The notes under the pieces: generated by a model
Told to the model about the DNA's origin: nothing
What the model saw: the letters and a program-made list of their open reading frames with translations, nothing else
The model's database searches: none
Part shown: piece by piece, positions 42,862 through 50,498 of the stretch
Layout of the letters: every line of letters starts with the position of its first letter
Position numbering within the stretch: position 1 is the stretch's first letter
Program-made: the position numbers and the translations under genes
Source: an uncultured Gammaproteobacteria bacterium
GTDB lineage: Bacteria; Pseudomonadota; Gammaproteobacteria; DRJJ01
DNA length: 64,000 nt
Assembly (NCBI GenBank): GCA_947258795.1
Contig: CAMYJU010000002.1
Coordinates: forward strand, 1-64,000
Direction: 5' to 3'

Positions 42862-45201
42862 ATGAATAACGAAACCAATGTGCTTAACATGCATCAATAC
42901 GTGCACAAACTGGGTCCGCGCGCCTTTGAGATCATGCAGCAATCAGAACTGCTGGCCATATCGATCATCGAAGCTGCTGTCAAGTCAATGATGGACAAGG
43001 CTGACGATACCCTGTTTGATCTGGCCAATAGTGCCGACAGTAACACCCAGCAACAACTGTACTTTGATGCGATGCGTGATATTCGTTTGCGCCGTAAACA
43101 TATCGAACAACAGTTTATCGAGATGTACAAACAGGAGTTCGGTCTGTTTGCAGCAGGTAAGCCACTTGGTATGGATCTGCAGGATATCGTACCCGTACAG
43201 GAAATGGCGCTGGAACTGGTTGACGACACCAGCATGGAAGAGAATATCGCGCTGGCCAATATGGCCTCACGCAGTATACGCGAAAATTATCAGCCGCTGT
43301 ACGAACTGACCATACGTCTGTCGGAGCTGAGTGAACGTCCACAACTGGCGCATACCCAACATCCACTGAGTCCGAATTCCGTGGCCCATGCTATCGGTGC
43401 CTGCCTTGAACCGATGGATATTGAAATCCATGTCAAGCTGATTATCTACAAATTGTTTGACAAGTATGTGATGAGCAATCTGGGACAGGTGTTCAAGGAC
43501 GTGAATACGTTGTTGATCAAACTGGGTATCCTGCCCAGCATCCGGCACAAGGTTAAAACCAATCCCAACAAGGCTGGAGCCTACCCGGGCCAGCCTTCTG
43601 AAACACAGTCCGATGCCGGCCAGATAGCTGATCAGGACCATACCCATACACATACACATAACGGACTACATGGATACCACGGTGCGCCTGTCAGCAATGT
43701 TGCAGCACCATACAAGGATTACATCAGCTACGCCGGTAACCAGTTCGTTGCAACAGAAGGCAGTCATCTGCTCGGCGCCCTGACTGCGATGCAGGATTAT
43801 GTGCTGAGCGATGTACCCGAAGTGCTGGACACGCCTGCAATGATCGGCAACCAGGTTTTGAACCTGTCCAGCCAGATTGCGACTTTACAGGGCAAACCGC
43901 ATAGCAACGCCGAAGAAGACCACGCGATCAACATGGTGTCCTTGATATTCGAATATATCCTTGAGGACCGGAATATCCCGGATCCGATTAAGGCGCTGTT
44001 GGCCCGACTGCAAATTCCATATCTTAAAATATCACTGCTGGACAAGGCTTTTTTCAGCCAGAGCCAGCACCCTGCCCGGAAATTACTGAACAAGGTTGCG
44101 CGTTTCTCCACCAGCTGGAGTTTCGATGAAGATCTGTCGCAGGATGCATTGTTGCTCAAGGTGCGTGCGATCACTGCCTGTGTACTGGAGAATTTCAGCG
44201 ACAATACCGGTCTGTTCGAAGAATTGTTGGCAGATTTTGAATCTTTCATTCAACAGGAAGAAGCGCAAAACTTTATCTTCGAAGAACGTGTCCGCAAGAC
44301 CCAGGAGGGCAAGGACCGGCTCAAAGTGGCTAAGGCACGTGTTAATGCCTGGATACAGACCTGGGTATCGCGTGAGGATGTACCCGCATTCCTCAGTGAC
44401 TTTCTACAGGATACATGGCGTAATATTCTTCAGGTCACCATGCTGAAGCATGGTGAGGATAGTGAAGCATGGCAGACCCATGTAAAAACCATAAACACAC
44501 TGATCTGGAGTATTTCACCTGACAAGTCAGCCGAGGATGGTAAAAAACTGGTAGAGGTATTACCCAGCCTGATCAAGTTCCTGCGCAGTGGTATGGATGA
44601 TGCCTCCGTGCATCCAAATATTCAACAGGCATTTTTAGAACAGCTGGCGCAGTTTCATGTTCAGGCGGTCAATGGTGCCCGTCCCCGGGAATTGCGTGAT
44701 AGCGGTTCAGCAACATCAACAGCCGGAAGCGAGAGCGTGCCGGAGGCAGGCTCGGCCACACGAGCCATACAGGATAAATTGTTGTCAGAACATCAGAAAG
44801 GCGTGGATGCCTCCTTCAGTATTGATGCAGATGAGGCAGATCTTCGTCAACTCGAAGCGGTCTCGGAAGAAATTGTTATTGAGGCGCCTGATAGTCAGGC
44901 ATCGGTTGATCCATATGACTATGAGGATGAATATACCGAACTGGCGGATCAGCTGGAGGTCGGTGACTGGCTGGAATTTTATGATACAGAGGGTAACGGT
45001 ACGCGAGTCAAGCTGTCCTGGCATTCCAGACTCAGTGGCAGCTGTTTGTTTGTTACCCGCAAAGGTAGCAAGTATGCCGAGAAGTCACTGGCTAGCCTGG
45101 CTACAGAATTGCGCTGCGGCCGTGCACAGGTCATGGACAAGGTGCCGGTAATGGACAGGGCAATCAGCATGTTAGTAGGCCGCCTGCAAGACAGGGTCTA
45201 A
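42862..45201 (+). CDS. DUF1631 protein with c-di-GMP-related context
   Basis: This 779-residue cytoplasmic protein is a member of the DUF1631 family of gammaproteobacteria. The N-terminal 450 residues are helical (LNMHQYVHKLGPRAFEIMQQ is part of the start), with a His-rich patch (DHTHTHTHNGLHGYHG) near residue 260 that is a possible metal-binding insert. The C-terminus (about residues 700-779) contains YTELADQLEVGDWLEFYDTE and WHSRLSGSCLFVTRKGSK, a beta-rich PilZ-like end reported for this family. A CRP-type site lies upstream. Function is unproven; a regulatory role linked to cyclic di-GMP is inferred. Confidence 0.85.
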   Translation: MNNETNVLNMHQYVHKLGPRAFEIMQQSELLAISIIEAAVKSMMDKADDTLFDLANSADSNTQQQLYFDAMRDIRLRRKHIEQQFIEMYKQEFGLFAAGKPLGMDLQDIVPVQEMALELVDDTSMEENIALANMASRSIRENYQPLYELTIRLSELSERPQLAHTQHPLSPNSVAHAIGACLEPMDIEIHVKLIIYKLFDKYVMSNLGQVFKDVNTLLIKLGILPSIRHKVKTNPNKAGAYPGQPSETQSDAGQIADQDHTHTHTHNGLHGYHGAPVSNVAAPYKDYISYAGNQFVATEGSHLLGALTAMQDYVLSDVPEVLDTPAMIGNQVLNLSSQIATLQGKPHSNAEEDHAINMVSLIFEYILEDRNIPDPIKALLARLQIPYLKISLLDKAFFSQSQHPARKLLNKVARFSTSWSFDEDLSQDALLLKVRAITACVLENFSDNTGLFEELLADFESFIQQEEAQNFIFEERVRKTQEGKDRLKVAKARVNAWIQTWVSREDVPAFLSDFLQDTWRNILQVTMLKHGEDSEAWQTHVKTINTLIWSISPDKSAEDGKKLVEVLPSLIKFLRSGMDDASVHPNIQQAFLEQLAQFHVQAVNGARPRELRDSGSATSTAGSESVPEAGSATRAIQDKLLSEHQKGVDASFSIDADEADLRQLEAVSEEIVIEAPDSQASVDPYDYEDEYTELADQLEVGDWLEFYDTEGNGTRVKLSWHSRLSGSCLFVTRKGSKYAEKSLASLATELRCGRAQVMDKVPVMDRAISMLVGRLQDRV

Positions 45202-45273
45202 GCTAAGGCGCTGCGTTAGTTCAAGGCGTCGAACTGAAGCGTATGAACAACAACCGTTTCGCCTTGGCTATAG

Positions 45274-46155
45274 CTAGTCTCTTCTATTCCGATTCCGGGG
45301 ATGCAGAATCTGCAGGGTCACCTCTATTTCATCCAGCAGTCCATGCATTAACTCATCCGTGTTATCCGGGTCGACCTTGACCAGCTCCAGGGTTTCGGCT
45401 TGTGGAGTGATATATTCCTCTGCCGGCTCCTGCATAAACGAACCCAGCGTGCTGCTGTTGGCGAGCCAGTCAGCAACCTGTAGTATGGAGCACTCCAGCA
45501 TACCCTCTCCCGCTTCTGTGGGTGAGTGATGCATCGCAATTACATTGATCAGTTGTTGTGGCAGTTTCCAGTGATGAAACAGTTGTGCGCCAAGCGTGGC
45601 ATGATTAAAGCTGAACAGGTCATTCTCGGCCTGGTAAAGGACTTCTTCATCCCCGTTCGCAATCATCAATGTTTCACTAGCCTTTTCCGGGCATGCGCCA
45701 TACAGCAACAGGCTGCCGATATCGTGCAATAGACCGGCCACATACAGACGCTCGATATGAAGAATACGGCATTGTTTCGCCAGGCGCCGTGCTATCAACC
45801 CGGTACATATGCTGTGCCGCCAGAAGGTTTCGGTGCTGGTCAGCTGGTTTGGTATATTGCTGAATACCTTCGCTGCAATAACGCCGGTAGCAATACTGTA
45901 CAGATCGTTGAGTCCGATGATGGAGATCGCACGTGAAACGGTATCGATACGTTTACTGAAGTGATAGACCGGGCTGTTTACGATACGCAGTATGCTGGCG
46001 GTCAGCACGGTATCCTGCATGACCACACCGGCCACATCATTGGCAGAGGAATCCGGGTCGTGTACGACCTCGTTAATACGCAACCAGATGGATGGTGGCG
46101 ATACCAGCGCCGCAGCGTTTTCAATGATTTCGTCTTCTGTCTTGCTGCTTTTCAT
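45274..46155 (-). CDS. HDOD-domain signalling protein
   Basis: This 293-residue protein is a HDOD domain protein: PPSIWLRINEVVHDPDSSAN, DTVLTASILRIVNSPVYHFS, ISIIGLNDLYSIATGVIAAK and LYVAGLLHDIGSLLLYGACP, followed by the helical HMxx-HHSPTEAG stretch. HDOD proteins often act as phosphodiesterase-like or adaptor modules in signalling. The C-terminal region is acidic. The start ATG overlaps the TGA of the 111-residue gene by one base (TGATG), showing coupling to it. Confidence 0.9.
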   Translation of the reverse strand: MKSSKTEDEIIENAAALVSPPSIWLRINEVVHDPDSSANDVAGVVMQDTVLTASILRIVNSPVYHFSKRIDTVSRAISIIGLNDLYSIATGVIAAKVFSNIPNQLTSTETFWRHSICTGLIARRLAKQCRILHIERLYVAGLLHDIGSLLLYGACPEKASETLMIANGDEEVLYQAENDLFSFNHATLGAQLFHHWKLPQQLINVIAMHHSPTEAGEGMLECSILQVADWLANSSTLGSFMQEPAEEYITPQAETLELVKVDPDNTDELMHGLLDEIEVTLQILHPRNRNRRD

Positions 46156-46490
46156 CAGTGTATTTCAGTCTGTTTGATCAAATCATCCAGTCCGGGTTGC
46201 TGGTGCATTTCAATAACGATTGTTTCCATCAACGGGATTTCACCGGTCTGAATATGTGGCAACAGCTGTTCCGCGACCTGGAGGATAGTCATAACCCCTT
46301 GTTGCTCTGAGCTATTCGCTTCAGCCTGCTGATATTGCAACTTCAGGTTTTCTACATACTGACTGAATTCACTGCCCTGCTGTTCCAGCGTCAATGACTG
46401 GAATTCCGGCTTGAAACTGATATGTAATTCCCGTTTCCCGGGGTCTTCAAGATCTGTAACACTGACACTGATCGGGCCTTCGATGGCCAT
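46155..46490 (-). CDS. small conserved protein, 111 residues
   Basis: I choose the ATG at 46490 (MAIEGPISV) because AGGAG lies seven bases upstream; the frame is open to 46514. The protein reads as a beta-strand-rich N-terminus (PISVSVTDLEDPGKRELHIS) followed by helix (QYVENLKLQYQQAEANSSEQ) and a C-terminal helix. I do not recognise a family. It is transcribed between the 96-residue gene and the HDOD gene, with one-base TGATG coupling to the latter. Confidence 0.65.
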   Translation of the reverse strand: MAIEGPISVSVTDLEDPGKRELHISFKPEFQSLTLEQQGSEFSQYVENLKLQYQQAEANSSEQQGVMTILQVAEQLLPHIQTGEIPLMETIVIEMHQQPGLDDLIKQTEIH

Positions 46491-46500
46491 GGGCACTCTC

Positions 46501-46791
46501 CTATTCTTCATCACCTATCCAGTTCTCCAAGGCGGCTATCACCTTGCGCGCCTGGTCTGCACTGGAAATATTGAACTTGGACTTCTGCATATATTCACCA
46601 TTACGTTTCTGGTAACGCCTGATCGTATACTTGTCCGGCCCATACACCTCCTTGGTGCGATCCCAGTCCTGGTAACGGTATATAATGGTGGACCAGGCCC
46701 CCTTGGTCAGTACTACCTTATCCAGTTCCTTGACGACGTCTTTGCCATCTTCAGTATAGGTTACAGTCAATTCATCTATCGTGGTCGCCAT
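46501..46791 (-). CDS. small conserved protein, 96 residues
   Basis: The sequence starts MATTIDELTVTYTEDGKDVV and contains LTKGAWSTIIYRYQDWDRTK and the C-terminal helix ISSADQARKVIAALENWIG. It looks like a single compact alpha/beta fold that I cannot name. It stands first in a three-gene unit with the 111-residue gene (10 bases away) and the HDOD gene. Its function is unknown. Confidence 0.7.
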   Translation of the reverse strand: MATTIDELTVTYTEDGKDVVKELDKVVLTKGAWSTIIYRYQDWDRTKEVYGPDKYTIRRYQKRNGEYMQKSKFNISSADQARKVIAALENWIGDEE

Positions 46792-47043
46792 ATAAAAAGC
46801 CTCTTTATAAGTATGTGTTTCCCTGCCGAGCGATCATAAACAGCCTATCGGCATATAAAAACAGTACTTTAAATACAAAACATTGTTGTTGGTAGCCTAC
46901 TGCTGAATTATTTATGAATTAAATCAGTTCGGTACCACTTCCAGTCAGACTTGAGACAGCCTCGCCGTGACCGCCAGATAATAACAGCTATACCAGTCAA
47001 AGGGCAGCAACTGAACTGGATAAAGCAGGGCTGTGGCGTTGTG

Positions 47044-47301
47044 TCAGTTGATGTCGGGTTCCAGCTGTGGGTCAGCGGGTGGCATTTGCAGAAAATAGCC
47101 ATTGATCTCCAGTTCGGAGATCACATCCAGGGCTTCAAAGCGTGCCAGACGTGATTCCGGTGTCAGATCCAGTTCGATCACAAATTCCGCCGCTCCAAAG
47201 GCATGACGCAAGGCCTCGTCAAGCTCGTCATATCCATCTTCCTTGCGTAGGTAAATATACATGTCCGCATGTTTCAGTGATTTGTATACATAGCATTTCA
47301 T
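47044..47301 (-). CDS. ycgL: YcgL-family protein
   Basis: This 85-residue protein matches YcgL (DUF709): MKCYVYKSLKHADMYIYLRK, then DELDEALRHAFGAAEFVIEL and ISELEINGYFLQMPP. I use the ATG at 47301, six bases after AGGA; the frame is open to 47349. The gene begins one base after the zapE stop, so they are in one transcript. The protein has no proven function. Confidence 0.9.
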   Translation of the reverse strand: MKCYVYKSLKHADMYIYLRKEDGYDELDEALRHAFGAAEFVIELDLTPESRLARFEALDVISELEINGYFLQMPPADPQLEPDIN

Positions 47302-47302
47302 A

Positions 47303-48421
47303 TCATATCCTGTGTGCCTGTTCGTAATATATTGCACTGCCCATTTCATACAGGCGACTTTCAGTACGTCTGAATTCTTCTCTGAGTTGTTTCCCCTGAT
47401 AGAGTGACTGGATCGGGACTTCTGCTGTGATTAACAACTTGACCCGGTGATCATACAATGCATCGATCAGATGTATAAATCGCTTGGCAATATCAGCCAG
47501 ATCATCGTTTAACTGTCTGACTGCGGAAAGCATGATCATGTGGTATTCACTGGCCAGTTCCATGTAATCTGATGGCGACCTGGCGGATGCGCAGAGTGCC
47601 ATGAAATCGAACCAGGCCAGGTCCTGTCCTGCGGCCTTGACCGGGATCCTGCGCTGATTGACCTCGATATATCCGTGTGTTTCCGGTTCAAATAAATCAA
47701 AATCAGCAAGATGCTTTTCAATATAGATCTCGCCAGCCCGTTGATCCAGTACGTGATAGTGTTCAAGTTCGAGCAGTTTCAGCCGCCGGTAATCCTGGCC
47801 GGTTCCCAGATTGCATAGCAGCATCTGTTGTTCAATCAGGTGTATCGCGGGCATGAACTGGTCACGTTGTAATCCACCTCTGTATAACTCGTCAGGTTTC
47901 AGGTTTGAAGTAAAAAGCAGGGTGATTCCCTTATTGAACAGCGCATGTAACAGGCCTGACATCAGCATGGCATCTGCAATATCCTGTACATGGAACTCGT
48001 CTACACAGAGTACCCGGTATTCCCTGGCCATCGACGTAGCCAGTATCGGCAACGGGTCGGGTGTTTGGGGCATTTTGTCCAGACACGCGTGAATGTTACG
48101 CATGAAACGGTGAAAATGAACTCGACGCTTCCGCCTGAACGGCAAGGACTGGTAAAACCGGTCCATCAGCCAGGTTTTGCCCCTGCCCACACCGCCATAC
48201 AGGTATACCCCGCCAGGAGTGCGATTTTTACTGCCAAACAGGCGTGACAGTACACCGGTCCGGCTATCCTGTACCAGCACAGCCTGGTAGAGTTTTTCCA
48301 GCTCCTGCACGGCTTTTTCCTGTTCGATATCAGTGCTGATACTGCCTTCTGCCAGGCCTTGCCGGTAATACCCAGCGGGACTGGCGTGCATTGACCGGGG
48401 CATACCTGATTCCATCATCAT
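47303..48421 (-). CDS. zapE: cell division protein ZapE (AFG1-like ATPase)
   Basis: This 372-residue AFG1/ZapE ATPase has Walker A GGVGRGKT (about residues 76-83), Walker B VLCVDEFHVQDIADAM with a following sensor-like LFTSNLKPDELYRGGLQRDQ, and the N-terminal FxxL-type segment. ZapE interacts with FtsZ at the septum and is needed under anaerobiosis or heat in E. coli; that role is known for the family. The gene is followed by ycgL with one base between stop and start. Confidence 0.92.
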   Translation of the reverse strand: MMMESGMPRSMHASPAGYYRQGLAEGSISTDIEQEKAVQELEKLYQAVLVQDSRTGVLSRLFGSKNRTPGGVYLYGGVGRGKTWLMDRFYQSLPFRRKRRVHFHRFMRNIHACLDKMPQTPDPLPILATSMAREYRVLCVDEFHVQDIADAMLMSGLLHALFNKGITLLFTSNLKPDELYRGGLQRDQFMPAIHLIEQQMLLCNLGTGQDYRRLKLLELEHYHVLDQRAGEIYIEKHLADFDLFEPETHGYIEVNQRRIPVKAAGQDLAWFDFMALCASARSPSDYMELASEYHMIMLSAVRQLNDDLADIAKRFIHLIDALYDHRVKLLITAEVPIQSLYQGKQLREEFRRTESRLYEMGSAIYYEQAHRI

Positions 48422-48492
48422 GGATACATGCTACGATAGCCGCTAGTTGATTAACAGCATGCAGTTCATCTTCCAGCAAAAGTATGGGTACC

Positions 48493-49065
48493 ATGAAATA
48501 TTGTAGTGAATGCGGCCATTCCGTCAGCCTGGATATACCGGAAGGTGATAATCTGCCGCGATATATCTGCAAGTATTGCGAAACTATCCATTACCAGAAT
48601 CCCAATATCGTTGCAGGTTGCCTGCTGAGTTGGCAGGACAAGATCCTGTTATGCAAACGGGCAATCGAACCACGTTATGGCGCCTGGACCCTGCCCGCCG
48701 GATTTATGGAGAATGATGAAACCACCTCACAGGCAGCGGCGCGCGAGGCCATGGAAGAAGCAGGTGCCAGGACGTCGGAGCTGGAACTTTATACCCTGCA
48801 CAATCTTCCTCATATTAACCAGGTATACCTGATGTTCCGAGGTGAACTGGCCGAGGGTTTTGCGGAGCCGGGACATGAAAGCCTCGAGGTTGCCCTGTTC
48901 GATGAATCAGAAATACCCTGGGATAACATTGCCTTTCCGGTCATACATGAAGTTCTGGAATACTATCTACAGGACCGTAAAATCGGGCGATTCCCGATAC
49001 GTACCGGCGATATTATCAGGGACCAGGACCAGATTATCCAGATCGTTAGATATCAGTCCCGATAG
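48493..49065 (+). CDS. Nudix hydrolase with N-terminal zinc ribbon
   Basis: This 190-residue Nudix enzyme has a zinc ribbon (KYCSECGHS and YICKYCETI) ahead of the Nudix box GFMENDETTSQAAAREAMEE followed by AGA. I place the start at ATG 48493 (MKYCSECG), although an ATG lies nine bases upstream. NudC-type NADH pyrophosphatases share this layout, but the NudC substrate motif is absent, so the nucleotide substrate is unknown. It is transcribed divergently from zapE, with only about 70 bases between, so their promoters may overlap. Confidence 0.88.
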   Translation: MKYCSECGHSVSLDIPEGDNLPRYICKYCETIHYQNPNIVAGCLLSWQDKILLCKRAIEPRYGAWTLPAGFMENDETTSQAAAREAMEEAGARTSELELYTLHNLPHINQVYLMFRGELAEGFAEPGHESLEVALFDESEIPWDNIAFPVIHEVLEYYLQDRKIGRFPIRTGDIIRDQDQIIQIVRYQSR

Positions 49066-49066
49066 A

Positions 49067-49429
49067 TCAGTTTCTGACAAACTCGCAGCTGATCTGCTTG
49101 TTATTTGTGCTAATCCGGATTTCTTTCAGATCCGGCATTCTTGTGGCCAGCCAGGAACACATTAACCTGGCCTTGTTGGTGCGGTCTGTTTCAATCGCGC
49201 GGTGTAATTGCATGACAACATATTGCGCGCATTGCATCCGTGTAGGCGTAGTGATTTTCCGGTCGTCAAGCAGGATTCCCGCTTCCATATCCTGGTCCAT
49301 CTGCTCCAGCATACCACGCTGTAGCCCGGGTAACCGACGTCTTTCGTAATTCAGTACAGACTGGTCATCCAGGGTGATCTCAAGAAATTTCCCCCTAGTG
49401 GACACTGGGCTCATCTTCATGCATATCAA
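49067..49429 (-). CDS. small conserved protein, about 120 residues
   Basis: The protein shows LEITLDDQSVLNYERRRLPG, an N-terminal beta segment followed by helices (QYVVMQLHRAIETDRTNKAR) and a C-terminal strand end (KEIRISTNNKQISCEFVRN). I do not recognise a family. The start is uncertain: ATGs occur at 49429, 49420 and 49414, all overlapping the SirB1 gene by up to 35 bases, and none has a good ribosome site, so translational coupling is likely. Its function is unknown. Confidence 0.6.
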   Translation of the reverse strand: MICMKMSPVSTRGKFLEITLDDQSVLNYERRRLPGLQRGMLEQMDQDMEAGILLDDRKITTPTRMQCAQYVVMQLHRAIETDRTNKARLMCSWLATRMPDLKEIRISTNNKQISCEFVRN

Positions 49430-50192
49430 GCAATATCTTGCGTATCGTGGTCACGTCCTCGGCATCCGGCACCATTTTCAGGTATCGGGTCAGATCCAGT
49501 ATTGCCGGTTCAAGCCGCTCCATATTGTAGTACAGCAGGCCCCGGTCGCGGATCTCGTCGGCGCTGTCCGGCAGCAGTTTCAGTATCCGGTTCACAGTGT
49601 CCAGCGCCTTGACTTGATTACCTTCGCGGAAATAGATGATCTTCAGGTTGCGTAACATACGGAGAAGGATATCTGTCTGGCTGGCAGGTACCAGCCATTT
49701 ATCACGCTCTGACTCATTGATGGTCTGCTTGTCTGATACCTGGGCAAGTAACTCGTCCAGGTCGATATTCGATAGTTCGCGCCCTCCGGCATAGGGGTCC
49801 AGGTAGATAATCCTGTTATCGAGTTGGCAGCCGACCAGGAAATGTCCCGGGAAACTGACGCCATAGGTATTCAGGCCGACCGTCTGGGCCAGTGTGAAGT
49901 ACAGCACGCTAAGGGTAATCGGGATTCCACAGCGGGTTTCCATAACGGCATTGATACAACTGTTGCTCGGATTGTAGTAATCATCCTTATTACCTACAAA
50001 ACCAAGTTCTTCAAAAAACAGGCGGTTAAAGGCAGCCAGGCGTTCCTGATCGGTGTTTAGTTCTGCCAGATGGGTATTGGCCAGGTTGACCAGCTCCTCA
50101 AATTCGGCAAGCTCAGACTGAACGTCCAGCGATGGATATTCCACCCTGGCAATAGAAAGGGTCTGTAGGATCAATTCCGGATAATCTGTCAT
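49395..50192 (-). CDS. SirB1-family transglutaminase-like/TPR protein
   Basis: This 265-residue protein has the SirB1 N-terminal transglutaminase-like core (YNPSNSCINAVMETRCGIPI and FPGHFLVGCQLDNRIIYLDP, with possible Cys/His residues) and a C-terminal TPR-like segment (LKIIYFREGNQVKALDTVNR and LLYYNMERLEPAILDLTRYL). SirB1 is a regulator-type protein widely conserved in gammaproteobacteria. Its end overlaps the following small gene by 35 bases, so both may be in one operon. Confidence 0.9.
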   Translation of the reverse strand: MTDYPELILQTLSIARVEYPSLDVQSELAEFEELVNLANTHLAELNTDQERLAAFNRLFFEELGFVGNKDDYYNPSNSCINAVMETRCGIPITLSVLYFTLAQTVGLNTYGVSFPGHFLVGCQLDNRIIYLDPYAGGRELSNIDLDELLAQVSDKQTINESERDKWLVPASQTDILLRMLRNLKIIYFREGNQVKALDTVNRILKLLPDSADEIRDRGLLYYNMERLEPAILDLTRYLKMVPDAEDVTTIRKILLDMHEDEPSVH

Positions 50193-50498
50193 GCCGGTTC
50201 CTGTTAAATCAATCGTCGGTGTTGTTCTGCGGCCAGGCCTGTGTCAAAAAATATCTAAATAAAACATATAAAACAATTAGTTATATGTTCAGGCCAGTTG
50301 AGTAAGGGCCATGCCTGTAGGCGAAATGATACATGTTTTTACTGGTATGACAAACCATTCCACTATGGTTTGCAAGGGTAAACACCGGTATAGTGCAGTG
50401 AAAAAAAGTCCAAAATTCAAGGATTTTTGCAAGATTCCGCTATTCTAGTTCATATGCTTCCGTTAACTAGCAGGCTGGCAGGAAAGATCAGGCTATCG
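50193..50498. other. intergenic region with palindrome CAAACCAT-TCCACT-ATGGTTTG
   Basis: CAAACCAT (50351-50358) and ATGGTTTG (50365-50372) form an 8-bp perfect inverted repeat with a six-base loop. It stands about 130 bases upstream of the chosen start of the VWA gene, and could be an operator or a transcript hairpin. Otherwise the sequence is AT-rich; a TTG-started frame begins at 50427 in front of the gene's real start. Confidence 0.4.

Noticed and set aside
45202-45273. GCTAAGGCG...CGCCTTGGC inverted segment between convergent genes
   Set aside because: One mismatch, a long loop and no T-run; too weak to call a bidirectional terminator.
46908-47102. 64-codon minus-strand frame overlapping the ycgL end
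   Set aside because: Overlaps the ycgL gene out of frame and shows no recognisable protein pattern.
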